Assembly: GCF_006440675.2 (NCBI RefSeq)
Contig: NZ_CP083951.1
Location: 2,947,501 to 3,011,500 of the forward strand
Reading direction: 5' to 3'
Source: Mesorhizobium sp. B2-8-5
Lineage (GTDB): Bacteria; Pseudomonadota; Alphaproteobacteria; Rhizobiales; Rhizobiaceae
DNA length: 64,000 bases
Shown: in pieces, positions 47,849 through 57,134 of the stretch
How positions within the stretch are numbered: the stretch's first letter is position 1
Layout: every line of letters starts with the position of its first letter
Notes under the pieces: generated by a model
Told to the model about the DNA's origin: nothing
Databases searched by the model: none
The model's input: only the letters and a program-made list of their open reading frames with translations
Program-made: the position numbers and the translations under genes

Positions 47849-49918
47849 ATGCGCGACCCACGCTACGACATTCTGTTCGAGCCGATGAAGATCGGTCCGG
47901 TGACGGCCAAGAACCGTTTCTACCAGGTTCCCCATTGCAATGGCGGCGGCTATCGCGATCCTTCCGCCGCTGCCGAGATGCGCCGGATGAAATCCGAAGG
48001 TGGCTGGGGCGTCATTTTCACCGAACAGACGGAGATGCACCACACCTCCGAGATCACGCCCTTCATCGAGCTCAGGCTGTGGGACGACGCCGATATTCCG
48101 GCCTTGGCCAAGATGGCCAAGGCGATGCACGAATATGGCGCGCTGGCCGGCGTCCAACTCGCCTATTCCGGCATCAACGGCCCCAATCTCTACACCAAGG
48201 AGGTCCCGCGCGGGCCGTCGGCCTTGCCGATCCGCACCTTCACCAACGATCCGGTGCAGGCGCGCGCGATGGACAGAGAGGATATTCGCGACCTGCGCCG
48301 CTGGCACCGCAACGCCTTCAAACGCGCCAAGCAGGCAGGCTTCGATTTGGTCTGCCTTTACGGCGCGCACGGCTTCGGCATCATCCAGCACTTCCTGTCC
48401 ACTGCCACCAACCAGCGCAGCGACGAATATGGCGGCTCGCTGGAAAACCGCTCGCGGCTGATGCGCGAGCTGATCGAGGAAGGGCGCGACGCGATCGGCG
48501 ACACGTGCGGCCTGACGCTCAGGCTGTCGCTCGACGAGATGATCGGTGAGCTTGGCTTCGCCAATTCGGAAGTCCGCGACATGATCGAGATGCATGCCGA
48601 GCTGCCTGATCTCTGGGATCTCGCCCACGGCGCCTGGGAGGACTGCTCGGGACCGTCGCGCTTCAAGGAAGAGGCGGCGCAGGAAAGCCTCGTCTCCGGC
48701 ATCAAGAAGCTGACCTCGAGGCCGGTCGTCGGCGTCGGCCGCTTCACCTCGCCGGATGTCATGGTCAGGATGATCAAGTCGGGCACGCTCGACTTCATCG
48801 GCTGCGCCCGCCCGTCGATCGCCGATCCCTTCCTGCCGAGGAAGGTCGAGGAAGGCCGCATCGAGGATATCCGCGAATGCATCGGCTGCAACATCTGCAT
48901 CACCGGCGACATGACGATGTCGATCTCGCGCTGCACGCAGAACCCGACCTTCATGGAGGAATGGCGCAAGGGCTGGCATCCGGAGCGCATGCAGGCAAAG
49001 GGCGACAGCGACAGCGTGCTGATCGTCGGCGCCGGGCCCGCCGGGTTGGAGGCCGCCCGCGCGCTCGGCCTGCGCGGCTACCAGGTGGCCATTGCGGAAG
49101 CCGGCACCGAGCTTGGTGGCCGCGTGGCGCGCGAGTGCCTGCTGCCGGGCCTGTCGGCCTGGGGCCGGGTGCGCGACTACCGGCAGTACCAGCTCAGCCA
49201 GATGCCGAATGTCGACATCTATTTCGAGAGCCGGCTGTCGGCGGACGACATCCTGTCCTTCGGCTTCCAGAACGTCGCCATCGCCACCGGATCGACCTGG
49301 CGTCGCGACGGCGTGGCACGCGCCCATGTCGTGCCGATGCCGATCGACGCCGCAATGCCGGTCTACACGCCCGACGATCTGATGGGCGGCAAGGTGCCCT
49401 CCGGCAACGTCGTGCTGTTCGACGACGACCACTATTACATGGGCGGCGTGCTGGCCGAGCTGATGGCGCGCCAGGGCGCGAAGGTGACCTTGGTGACCCC
49501 TTCGGCCTATGTCTCGGACTGGACCCGCAACACGCTGGAGCAGGGGGCCATCCACCGCCGCCTGGCGGAGTTGGGGGTCGATATCGTCCTCAACAGGACC
49601 GTCACGAGCATCGTTTCGGGCGGCCTCGCGACGGCCTGCGTCTATACCGGCGCGAAACAGGACATGGCCGCCGATGCCGTCGTCCTGGTGACGTCGCGCA
49701 ATCAGGACGACGCCGTCTGGCACGCGCTGAAAGCCCGGGAAAACGAGTGGGCCAACAATGGCATCCGTTCGGTCAAGGTCATCGGCGATGCGGAAGCGCC
49801 GGGACCGATCGCCTGGGCTACCTATGCCGGCCATCGCTTCGCCCGCGAACTGGACGAAGCCGATATCGGTGACGCGCTGCCTTTCCGGCGTGAGGTGACG
49901 GCGCTGGCGGACGGCTAG
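47849..49918 (+). CDS. Trimethylamine/dimethylamine dehydrogenase-family flavoprotein
   Basis: A 689-residue multi-domain oxidoreductase: an old-yellow-enzyme barrel, a 4Fe-4S site and two nucleotide-binding domains. Cys30 in FYQVPHCNGGG matches the Cys that binds FMN covalently in TMADH. The iron-sulfur Cys are in CIGCNIC plus a Cys 12 residues on. Position 60 is Gln (FTEQTEMH), where TMADH has Tyr and, to my knowledge, dimethylamine dehydrogenase has Gln. TMADH Trp355 is not preserved. A secondary or larger amine is likely. It follows GAAGGAAG. Confidence 0.87.
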   Translation: MRDPRYDILFEPMKIGPVTAKNRFYQVPHCNGGGYRDPSAAAEMRRMKSEGGWGVIFTEQTEMHHTSEITPFIELRLWDDADIPALAKMAKAMHEYGALAGVQLAYSGINGPNLYTKEVPRGPSALPIRTFTNDPVQARAMDREDIRDLRRWHRNAFKRAKQAGFDLVCLYGAHGFGIIQHFLSTATNQRSDEYGGSLENRSRLMRELIEEGRDAIGDTCGLTLRLSLDEMIGELGFANSEVRDMIEMHAELPDLWDLAHGAWEDCSGPSRFKEEAAQESLVSGIKKLTSRPVVGVGRFTSPDVMVRMIKSGTLDFIGCARPSIADPFLPRKVEEGRIEDIRECIGCNICITGDMTMSISRCTQNPTFMEEWRKGWHPERMQAKGDSDSVLIVGAGPAGLEAARALGLRGYQVAIAEAGTELGGRVARECLLPGLSAWGRVRDYRQYQLSQMPNVDIYFESRLSADDILSFGFQNVAIATGSTWRRDGVARAHVVPMPIDAAMPVYTPDDLMGGKVPSGNVVLFDDDHYYMGGVLAELMARQGAKVTLVTPSAYVSDWTRNTLEQGAIHRRLAELGVDIVLNRTVTSIVSGGLATACVYTGAKQDMAADAVVLVTSRNQDDAVWHALKARENEWANNGIRSVKVIGDAEAPGPIAWATYAGHRFARELDEADIGDALPFRREVTALADG

Positions 49919-50084
49919 CGCCGCTCAACTGGGACCCCTTCGAGGCGATCGACCGGCGCGGTAGCGCTTTGCTAGATCCGCGCGGCTTCCGTCGGCAGAT
50001 CGTGCCGAGGCTGAAATGGCTCTGGTCATCCAAGGAAATCCGATATCATCGGCTCCGTTTTTGGACTTCCTTGACCTTTGATAT

Positions 50085-50133
50085 TATTATAATAGCTTCA
50101 TATCGAAGGGTGATCTTCATATCGAAGGGTGAT
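50085..50133. promoter_or_regulatory. AT-rich palindrome and tandem 19-base duplication upstream of an SDR gene
   Basis: The sequence tattataata (50085-50094) is a 10-bp palindrome. It is directly followed by two perfect tandem copies of cttcatatcgaagggtgat (50096-50114 and 50115-50133). The SDR start is 14 bases later. The palindrome shares TATTATAAT with sites at 56977 and 63514. The duplication may be a recent slippage or a doubled binding site. Confidence 0.55.
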
Positions 50134-50147
50134 GATGACGGCGCGCA

Positions 50148-50927
50148 ATGCGGTGTAACTTATCGGATCGGGTCGCCTTGGTTACCGGGGCGGCGGGCGC
50201 AATCGGAAGTGCCATCGCCAAACGGCTTTCGGATAACGGGGCCGCGGTTGTCGTCGCGGACATCGACATGGCAGGCGCCGAGCGCGTCGCGGCCGGACTG
50301 TGCAATGCGAGGGCCTGCGCGCTCGATATTCGCGACGGCCAATCGGTCGATGCCGCGATCGCCAGGGTTTGCGAGCAGTACGGACGGCTCGACATCCTGG
50401 TCAACAATGCCGGCGTCAATACCTTGGCGCACCGCGTCACCATAGACGAATTTCCTGCCGAGGAGTGGGATCGCATCACCGGCATCGACCTCGACGGCCT
50501 CTACATCATGAGCCGCGCCGCATTGGCGCCGATGCTTGCGGCCGGGAGGGGTGGACGTATCGTCAACATCGCTTCGGTCGTCGGCCTTGCCGCGATGCGC
50601 CTGCAAAGCCCGTTCGTCGCCGCCAAGGCCGCCATCGTGCATCTGACGCGGTCGATGGCGATCGAACTGGGCGCCCAGGGGATCCTTACCAATGCGGTCG
50701 CGCCCGGCTCGGTGATGACTGCGCTGACCGCCAAGCTGTTCTACGGGGACGACGGCAAGTTCGCCGGGCGCACCCAGGAGTTCCTCGCCCATGTGCCGCT
50801 CGGCCGGCCGGCCCAGCCGGAGGAGATCGCCGAAGCGGTGCTGTTCCTGGCTTCTCCGGCCGCCAGCTACATCAACGGCCAGGTGCTGGCCGTCGATGGC
50901 GGCTGGACCGCGGGATACATGATGTGA
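50148..50927 (+). CDS. SDR-family protein with Phe in place of the catalytic Tyr
   Basis: A 259-residue short-chain dehydrogenase-like protein with cofactor motif VTGAAGAIGSA, NNAG (LVNNAGVN) and catalytic Ser in NIASVVG. Where Tyr-x3-Lys is expected the sequence is SPFVAAKAA, so the general base is Phe and only Lys remains. All other parts look intact. It could be inactive in redox chemistry, use another base, or work with the neighbour gene. The ATG at 50148 has only a weak ribosome site. Confidence 0.85.
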   Translation: MRCNLSDRVALVTGAAGAIGSAIAKRLSDNGAAVVVADIDMAGAERVAAGLCNARACALDIRDGQSVDAAIARVCEQYGRLDILVNNAGVNTLAHRVTIDEFPAEEWDRITGIDLDGLYIMSRAALAPMLAAGRGGRIVNIASVVGLAAMRLQSPFVAAKAAIVHLTRSMAIELGAQGILTNAVAPGSVMTALTAKLFYGDDGKFAGRTQEFLAHVPLGRPAQPEEIAEAVLFLASPAASYINGQVLAVDGGWTAGYMM

Positions 50928-50935
50928 GCGCCGCC

Positions 50936-51520
50936 ATGGAAATCGATCTTGCCGGCGCCACGATCGCGCTGGACGGCGAAACCAATGCGATCGTCGACGC
51001 GGTGCTCGCCGCATTGCGCGCCAATGGCGGTCATATCGTCGAGGGCGCCCCCACGCGCGCCGCCGCCGATATCCTGCTGATCTCGTGTCCGCTACGCCCG
51101 GGAACGAAAGCCGAAGATCCGCGCTCCCTGTATGCCGATGCGCGCAAGGCCGCCATGACGATGACCGAGCGCGGCGGCCGCATCGTCTTCCTGATCTCGG
51201 CGGTCGCCGGCATGCCGATGCGTCGCCATCCGCGCTTTTCCATGGAGAACGCGTCGATCCTTGCCGGGATGCGTGCCCTGGCCATGGAATTCGGGCCGAA
51301 AATCCTGGTCAATGCGGTTGGCTTCGGCGCGGTCGAGGACGACGCCATCGTTACAGGCGACAAGGCGATGCTCAGCCACACCCCGGTCGGCCGCGCCGGC
51401 AGCATCGAGGAAGCGGTCGCCGCGGTGCTGTTCTTCTGCGATCCGTTGAACAGCTACACCACCGGGCAGATGCTGGGCGTCGACGGCGGCTGGGCGGCGG
51501 GCTATGGGCGCAACTTCTGA
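50936..51520 (+). CDS. Short, degenerate SDR-like protein
   Basis: A 194-residue protein that lacks the N-terminal TGxxxGxG nucleotide motif and most of the first Rossmann half. It keeps the later SDR layout (GGRIVFLISAVAG, GQMLGVDGGWAAGYG), but the active site reads RFSMENAS, so both Tyr and Lys are missing. A GTG at 50924 overlapping the previous stop is an alternative start. It is probably a partner subunit of the preceding SDR. It overlaps the epimerase gene by 17 bases. Confidence 0.78.
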   Translation: MEIDLAGATIALDGETNAIVDAVLAALRANGGHIVEGAPTRAAADILLISCPLRPGTKAEDPRSLYADARKAAMTMTERGGRIVFLISAVAGMPMRRHPRFSMENASILAGMRALAMEFGPKILVNAVGFGAVEDDAIVTGDKAMLSHTPVGRAGSIEEAVAAVLFFCDPLNSYTTGQMLGVDGGWAAGYGRNF

Positions 51521-52412
51521 GGCGCCGACACTGAGGGCAGGGGCGCTGGACGTCGAACTGGCACCGGCAATCGGCGGCAGCGTCAGCGCGATGCGCTGGC
51601 GCGGCGTTGATCTCATGCGCCGGCTTTCGGATGACGATCGCGATGCGGGCAACGTGCTGGGCGTCGCCATGTTCCCGATGGTGCCCTACGCCAACCGCAT
51701 CGCCGGCAACGAATTCGACTTCGGGGCAAGGCGCTGGCGGGTTCTGCCCAACAATCCGCCTGAGACATTCAACGTGCATGGCAGCGGCTGGAAACAGCCG
51801 TGGACCGTCACCGGAAGCGGTGCCGCCGCGGCCACGCTGGTGCTTGAGGTCGCCGCCGGCGCGGAACCCTATTCCTATCGCGCCGAGCAGGCCTTTGTCG
51901 TCTCGGAGGAGGGTCTCGGCGTCACGATGACGCTGACCAACACCGGGCCGGTTCCCATGCCGTTCGGCTTTGGCTTGCATCCGTGGTTCGATCGAGATCG
52001 CGGCGTGACGCTGCAATTCAGCGCCCGGCGCTTCCATCTCGAAGAGCCCGAAGGCATTTCGGGCGATCCGATCACGCTGCCGCCCGAACTGGATTTCGCG
52101 AAGGGCGGGCCGCTGCCCGACGGTTGGCGCAACAATGACTACGGCGGCTGGACCGGCGAAGCGATCATCCGCTTTCCGTCGCGCGGCGCCGGATTGCGGA
52201 TCGCCGCCGATCCCGTCTTCAAGCATCTGATGCTCTATGCCGACCCGACCAAGCCCTATTTCTGCCTGGAACCGCAGACGAATGCCTCGGGCGCTTTCGG
52301 CCGTGGCCGATGGAGCGATCCGGATGAAGGCGTGATCGTGCTTGCGCCCGGCGAAAGCGCGGCGGGCGCCGTCTCGTTCATGCCGTTCGCGCTTCCACCC
52401 GGGGCAGCTTAG
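51504..52412 (+). CDS. Aldose 1-epimerase (mutarotase) family protein
   Basis: A 302-residue galactose-mutarotase-like protein. The catalytic elements are visible: NVHGSGWKQPW (His), GFGLHPWF (His) and CLEPQTNASGAF (Glu). It interconverts sugar anomers, or handles a related sugar. The start lies inside the preceding gene and its stop overlaps the convergent SDR stop by four bases, an unusually tight arrangement. Confidence 0.87.
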   Translation: MGATSEAPTLRAGALDVELAPAIGGSVSAMRWRGVDLMRRLSDDDRDAGNVLGVAMFPMVPYANRIAGNEFDFGARRWRVLPNNPPETFNVHGSGWKQPWTVTGSGAAAATLVLEVAAGAEPYSYRAEQAFVVSEEGLGVTMTLTNTGPVPMPFGFGLHPWFDRDRGVTLQFSARRFHLEEPEGISGDPITLPPELDFAKGGPLPDGWRNNDYGGWTGEAIIRFPSRGAGLRIAADPVFKHLMLYADPTKPYFCLEPQTNASGAFGRGRWSDPDEGVIVLAPGESAAGAVSFMPFALPPGAA

Positions 52413-53170
52413 AGCAGCCGGGCCAGGAGACCGCCATCCACCTGCATGGCGCTGCCGGTGACGAAGGACGAGGCGTCCGAGATCAGGAAGCCGATGGCGC
52501 TGGCGATCTCGGAGGGGTTGGCGATGCGCGCGATCCTGTTGGGTTCGAAAGAGAGGCCCAGCGCTTCCGCGCCGCCGGCCGCCTCCAGCCCGTCCAGTGT
52601 CATTCGGGTGGCGACCGAGCCGACAAGCACGGCGTTGACGCGGATGCGGTCGACGGCATAGTCGAGCGCCATCTGTCGCGACAATCCAACGACCGCCGCC
52701 TTTGTCGCCGCATAGGCTGGCACGCCGGGAACCGTGGCATCGGCGTGCACCGAGGCGATGTTGACGATCGAGCCGCCGCCAGCCGCGCGCAGCAGCGGCA
52801 AGGTCGCGCGGCAGACACGGAAGATGGCGGTCAGGTTGACAGCAATGGTCCTGTCCCAGTCTTCGTCGGAAAGCTCCTCGAGCCGCTTGCCGGTCGGATA
52901 GATGCCGGCGCAGTTGACGACGGCGTCAAGCCCGCCGAACCGCTCCGTCGCCTCCGCCACGGCCGCTCGCACCTCGATTTCGCGGGCGAGATCCGTCTTG
53001 CGAAAGATCAATTTGTCGCCGGCGTAACGGCCGGCAAGTGCCTTGCCCTCCTCGGCATCCAGCCCGGCGCCGAACACGGCCGCGCCCTGAGCGACGAGAT
53101 ATTCGGCCGTCGCCCGGCCGATGCCGGTGGCCGCGCCGGTCACCAGAACGCGTTTGCCGGCGAACATCAT
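52409..53170 (-). CDS. SDR-family sugar/alcohol dehydrogenase
   Basis: A 253-residue SDR with VTGAATGIGRATAEYL, VNCAGIYPTG, Ser in NIASVHAD and an intact PAYAATKAAV active site. The start is an ATGATG at 53170 that overlaps the ABC ATPase stop. It probably oxidises the sugar imported by the adjacent transporter. The substrate is unknown. Confidence 0.88.
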   Translation of the reverse strand: MMFAGKRVLVTGAATGIGRATAEYLVAQGAAVFGAGLDAEEGKALAGRYAGDKLIFRKTDLAREIEVRAAVAEATERFGGLDAVVNCAGIYPTGKRLEELSDEDWDRTIAVNLTAIFRVCRATLPLLRAAGGGSIVNIASVHADATVPGVPAYAATKAAVVGLSRQMALDYAVDRIRVNAVLVGSVATRMTLDGLEAAGGAEALGLSFEPNRIARIANPSEIASAIGFLISDASSFVTGSAMQVDGGLLARLL

Positions 53171-54729
53171 GGCAATACCTGCACCTGCGAAGCGTGGCGT
53201 TCTGCTTGCGCCGTGGTCACCGAACGCAGCACGCGATCCTCGCCGCCTTCGCCGCGTCTGAATTCGTCGACGATGCGGCCATCGGCAACGACGAGGCAAC
53301 GGTCGCAAAGACCAATCAGCTCCTCGAGCTCGGAGGCCACGATCAGCAGGCCCACGCCCTTTTCGGCAAGGTCGACCACGAGCCGGTAGATTTCGTGCCG
53401 GGTTGCCGCGTCGACGCCTTTGGTCGGCTCGTCGAGCAGCAGCACTTTCGGCGCGCGCATCAGCACGCGGGCGAACAGAAGTTTTTGCTGGTTGCCGCCC
53501 GAAAGATGGCTGACCGAAGCCTGCGGCGACGATGCCTTGACGTTGAGCGCGCGCATGGCGGCCAGGATGGAGCTGCGTTCAAGCCCGCCGCGCACGACGC
53601 CGCGCCGCGACAAGGGGGCGAGATTGCCGATGGTGATGTTGGCGCCGACCGGCAGATTGAACAGCAGGCCGTCGCGCTTGCGGTCCTCGGTCAGAAGCGC
53701 AATGCCGGCGGCACGGGCGTCGCCTGGCGATCTGATCGGCAGGGTCTCGCCGGCGACGCGGATTTCGCCCGTGGCCGGGACGCGGCCGTAGATGCCGTGC
53801 AGGATCTCGCTGCGGCCGGAGCCAAGCAGGCCTGCAAGCCCGACGATCTCGCCGGCGGCCACCGACAGATTGATGTCCTTGGCGCCGTGGACGGCGCCGC
53901 TATGGCCGGCGACGGTCAGATCGCGAACCTCCAGCGCGGTTGGGGCTCCGACAGAGGCCGCATGCTCGGGAAACAGCCGCTGCAATCGTTGTCCCGACAT
54001 CGAGAAGATGAAGGTCTCGGCGTCGAAATCCTCCCTCGCGATGCGCACCGCCACCTGTCCGTCGCGCAGCACCGTGGCGCGGTCACAGATGGCCAGCACT
54101 TCCGGCAGCCGATGGGTGATGTAGATCATCGCCACACCTTGCGCCTTGAGGCGACGCAGCACGCTGAAGAGCGCATCGACCTCGGTGCCGGAAAGCGAGG
54201 CGGTCGGCTCGTCCAGCATGAGCACGCGCGGCTTCATGACGATGGCGCGGGCAATCATCACCAGATGTCGCTGCGCCGAAGTCAGCGATGCGACATAGGC
54301 CCTGGGATCGATGCCGATGCCAAGCTCGGCAAAAATCTCGCCCGCCTTCTGTTCCAGTTTCCGCTGGTGGACCATGAAGCCGTCGCCCAGTCCCGTGCGG
54401 CCGGCAAAGACATTCTCGGCGACCGAGAGCTGCTCGAGCACTTCGATCTCCTGCGGCACATAGCCGACACCGTTCGACCGCGCGTCGGCGGGCGAAGCGA
54501 AGCTGACGGGCCTGCCGTCGAGCTTGATGGTGCCAACATAAGAGCCGGCCGGATGCACACCGTTGAGTATCTTGACGAGCGTCGACTTGCCGGCGCCGTT
54601 CTGGCCAAGCAGAGCGTGAATCTCGCCCGGAATCACGTCGAAATCGACGCCGCGCAGCGCCTGCACGCCGCCGAAGCTCTTGGCGATTGCGATGGCCGAC
54701 AATAGCGGTTCTTGGACGGCGTTGGGCAA
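53167..54729 (-). CDS. Ribose-type sugar ABC transporter, double ATPase (RbsA/XylG family)
   Basis: A 520-residue protein with two ATPase halves. The first has GQNGAGKSTLVKIL and LTSAQRHLVMIARAI with VLMLDEPTASL. The second has GLLGSGRSEILHG and LSGGNQQKLLFARVL with VLLLDEPTKGVD. The start is TTG at 54729, preceded by GAGAGGG; no ATG is suitable. It is coupled to the SDR gene downstream. Confidence 0.92.
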   Translation of the reverse strand: MPNAVQEPLLSAIAIAKSFGGVQALRGVDFDVIPGEIHALLGQNGAGKSTLVKILNGVHPAGSYVGTIKLDGRPVSFASPADARSNGVGYVPQEIEVLEQLSVAENVFAGRTGLGDGFMVHQRKLEQKAGEIFAELGIGIDPRAYVASLTSAQRHLVMIARAIVMKPRVLMLDEPTASLSGTEVDALFSVLRRLKAQGVAMIYITHRLPEVLAICDRATVLRDGQVAVRIAREDFDAETFIFSMSGQRLQRLFPEHAASVGAPTALEVRDLTVAGHSGAVHGAKDINLSVAAGEIVGLAGLLGSGRSEILHGIYGRVPATGEIRVAGETLPIRSPGDARAAGIALLTEDRKRDGLLFNLPVGANITIGNLAPLSRRGVVRGGLERSSILAAMRALNVKASSPQASVSHLSGGNQQKLLFARVLMRAPKVLLLDEPTKGVDAATRHEIYRLVVDLAEKGVGLLIVASELEELIGLCDRCLVVADGRIVDEFRRGEGGEDRVLRSVTTAQAERHASQVQVLP

Positions 54730-54785
54730 GGCGACCCTCTCGGCGGAAGCCGGGTCCGGGCAAGCCGCGGACCCGGCGATGGGCG

Positions 54786-55760
54786 TTACTGGCCGGCGTT
54801 GTCCAGCATCTTGTAATAGGGGTCGAGGTCGGCGGCGGTGATCACCCTGGCCGGCAGCGGGTTGCTGTAGGGGACGGCCTTGCCCTGGGCGAGATCGCCG
54901 AGCAGTTCGGCAACCTTGGCGCTCTCTTCATAGAGCGGCTGCGCGACGATGCCGTAGGCGGCGCCCGATTTCACCAGGTCGAGATTCTGCCTGATATAGT
55001 CCATGCCGATGATGACGACGTCGCGTCCAGCCTTGCGGGCCGCGCCCGACCAGGTCTGGATGCTGTTGCCGGTGGTGCCGAAGGCCGCGGTCACGTCCGG
55101 ATTGCCTTGCAGGATCGCCACCGCCTTGGCCTCGGCCGCCGATGGTTCGAAGCCTTCCATCTGGGTGTCGAGCACCTTGATGTTGGGGTACTTCTCGGCG
55201 ATGGTCTTGCGGAAAGCGGCCGACATGGCGTTCTCGGTATCGTTGGACGCGCCCTGGGTGAGCGCCACTGTGCCCTTGCCGCCGAGCTTTTCGCCGATTG
55301 CGACGGCGGCGTTCTGGCCGGCGCCGGCAATATCCTCGCCTGTCGCTGCCTTCAGCCCCTGGACCGTGCCTTCCGGCGGCAGCACATGCCAGGTCACGAT
55401 CGGGAATCCCTCCTTGGCCAGCTTGGAAATGTAGGAGTAGATCGCCGGATCGGGACCATAGACGCCGATCGCGTCGTATTTGGTGCGGGCCAGGGCGGCT
55501 TCGGCCAGCGGCAGCGTTGCTGGAATGTCCCAATTCGTCGCGCTCGGGTCGCCGACGACTTCGCAGGTGTAGCCAAGCTCCTTGCATTTGTTGAGGAAAC
55601 CCGCCTGCATCAGCCGGTGCACGGGGTGATCCTTCATCGCCTGCACCCAGAGCAGATGAATATCGGCCGCCTGGGCGAGGCTCGCCGAGCCCAGCGACGC
55701 GGCAGCCGCCATGGCCGCGAAAGCAGTGCGGATCAGTCCTTTTCTCAAATCGATTTTCAT
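54786..55760 (-). CDS. Ribose-type sugar ABC transporter, periplasmic binding protein
   Basis: A 324-residue type 1 periplasmic-binding protein with a signal peptide (FAAMAAAASLGSASLAQA). The chain begins ADIHLLWVQAMKDHPVHRLM and includes YDAIGVYGPD-like and VVIIGMDYIRQNLDLVKSG segments of the RbsB family. The ligand is probably a monosaccharide or polyol. It lies between permease and ATPase genes. Confidence 0.9.
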   Translation of the reverse strand: MKIDLRKGLIRTAFAAMAAAASLGSASLAQAADIHLLWVQAMKDHPVHRLMQAGFLNKCKELGYTCEVVGDPSATNWDIPATLPLAEAALARTKYDAIGVYGPDPAIYSYISKLAKEGFPIVTWHVLPPEGTVQGLKAATGEDIAGAGQNAAVAIGEKLGGKGTVALTQGASNDTENAMSAAFRKTIAEKYPNIKVLDTQMEGFEPSAAEAKAVAILQGNPDVTAAFGTTGNSIQTWSGAARKAGRDVVIIGMDYIRQNLDLVKSGAAYGIVAQPLYEESAKVAELLGDLAQGKAVPYSNPLPARVITAADLDPYYKMLDNAGQ

Positions 55761-55874
55761 GTCCTACCTCCCTTGCTTCACCGGCGTTCTTGCCGGCGTA
55801 AGATCTGCTGTTCGCGTCATCTTCCGGCGTTTGGAAATGGTCCGTGCGTGAGTTCGTTGCTCCCTCGTGGCCGG

Positions 55875-56885
55875 CTATGCGCCGGCGATGAAGTAGCGGC
55901 GGCGCACAATGTCGAGCCCAACGGCCATGACCATGATCACGCCCACCGCGATCTGCTGCCAGTTGGAGTTGACGCCGATGACGACGAGGCCGCTCTGCAC
56001 CACCTTCAGCATCAGGATGCCGACAACGCCGCCGGCGACCGTGCCGGCGCCGCCGAACAGGCTGACACCGCCGACCACGACTCCGGCGATGACCGTCAGT
56101 TCCCAGCCGCTGCCGATCGAGGTGCCGCCGCTGCCGAGATCGGCCATGACGAACATGCCGGCAATCGCCGCCAGCGCGCCGACGACGATGAAGGCGCCGA
56201 TCTTGTAGGCGCTGGTGTCGATGCCGACGAGGCGCGCCACTTCCTGGTTGCCGCCGGTGGCATAGATGTTGCGCCCGAGCACGGTGCGCCGCAGGACGAA
56301 ATCGGCGGCGATCGCCGCGACGATGAAGAAGGCAAAGCTCCAGCCGAGGCCGAAGGCGAGGTCGGTGCCGCCGATCGCACTGATCGCCTCCGGCAGCGGA
56401 TAGACGGGGTAGCCGCCCGTCACCACCTGGATCAGGCCCTGGCCGATGAACAGCATGCCGAGCGTCTGGATGAAGGCGGGGATGCCGAGCCTGACGACGA
56501 TCAGGCCGTTGACGAGGCCGATCAGCGCACCGACGCCGACACCGCCTAGAATGGCGACGGTCACTGGCAGCGCGGCCGCCGTCATCAGCTTGGCGGCGAC
56601 GACCGCGGACAGCCCGGCCACCGAGCCGACGGACAGGTCGAACTCGCCGGCGACCAGAAGGATGGTCTGGCCGATGGCGATGATGCCGACAAACGACACG
56701 ACGTTGAGAATGGCGCGGATGTTGCGCTCCGACAGGAAAGCCGGTTCGAGCAGCCAGAAGAAGACGATCAGCAGAGCCATCGCCGCCAGCACGCCCACTT
56801 CGCCGATGGCAATGAAGCCGATCAGCCGCCGCCGGAACGATTGCCCATCCCGGGGCGGCGAGCTCACGTCAGCCGCGCTTTCCAT
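55875..56885 (-). CDS. Ribose-type sugar ABC transporter, permease (RbsC family)
   Basis: A 336-residue membrane protein with about eight to ten hydrophobic segments. Family signature parts are LVAGEFDLSVGSVAGLSAVV, GLVNGLIVVRLGIPAFIQTLG and GRNIYATGGNQEVARLVGI. The ATG at 56885 follows GGGAGGTCAGG; the frame is open for 19 more codons upstream without a ribosome site. It is the first gene of the transporter operon. Confidence 0.92.
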   Translation of the reverse strand: MESAADVSSPPRDGQSFRRRLIGFIAIGEVGVLAAMALLIVFFWLLEPAFLSERNIRAILNVVSFVGIIAIGQTILLVAGEFDLSVGSVAGLSAVVAAKLMTAAALPVTVAILGGVGVGALIGLVNGLIVVRLGIPAFIQTLGMLFIGQGLIQVVTGGYPVYPLPEAISAIGGTDLAFGLGWSFAFFIVAAIAADFVLRRTVLGRNIYATGGNQEVARLVGIDTSAYKIGAFIVVGALAAIAGMFVMADLGSGGTSIGSGWELTVIAGVVVGGVSLFGGAGTVAGGVVGILMLKVVQSGLVVIGVNSNWQQIAVGVIMVMAVGLDIVRRRYFIAGA

Positions 56886-56976
56886 CCTGACCTCCCTGGC
56901 GGCGCACGCCACCGGCCCCGCAACCGGCACCGTCACGCCCACGCCGATCCCGGCGCGCTCCTCTACGTCATTAAGA

Positions 56977-56990
56977 TTATAATATTATAA
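56977..56990. promoter_or_regulatory. AT palindrome, candidate LacI-type operator at the transporter promoter
   Basis: The sequence ttataatattataa is a perfect 14-bp palindrome. On the minus strand it lies directly after TTGACA (56993-56998), so it overlaps a probable -35/-10 region for the permease operon. The lacI-type gene begins 145 bases to the right. Confidence 0.6.
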
Positions 56991-57134
56991 CTTGTCAACG
57001 GCGAAAATTTCAGAAGTCGGAAGACGCCGGCACATCGCTGGAAAGCACATGCCGCAGCCGCTATGAATGGCGGTGGCCGTGCGATCCGGAGCAGGATTTT
57101 CCCTTCGCGCGTCGTGCTTTGTTGGAGCTTGGCG

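Noticed and set aside
47795..49834. A 679-codon minus-strand frame opposite the TMADH-like gene
   Set aside because: It is an antisense shadow; the plus strand has FMN and Fe-S motifs.
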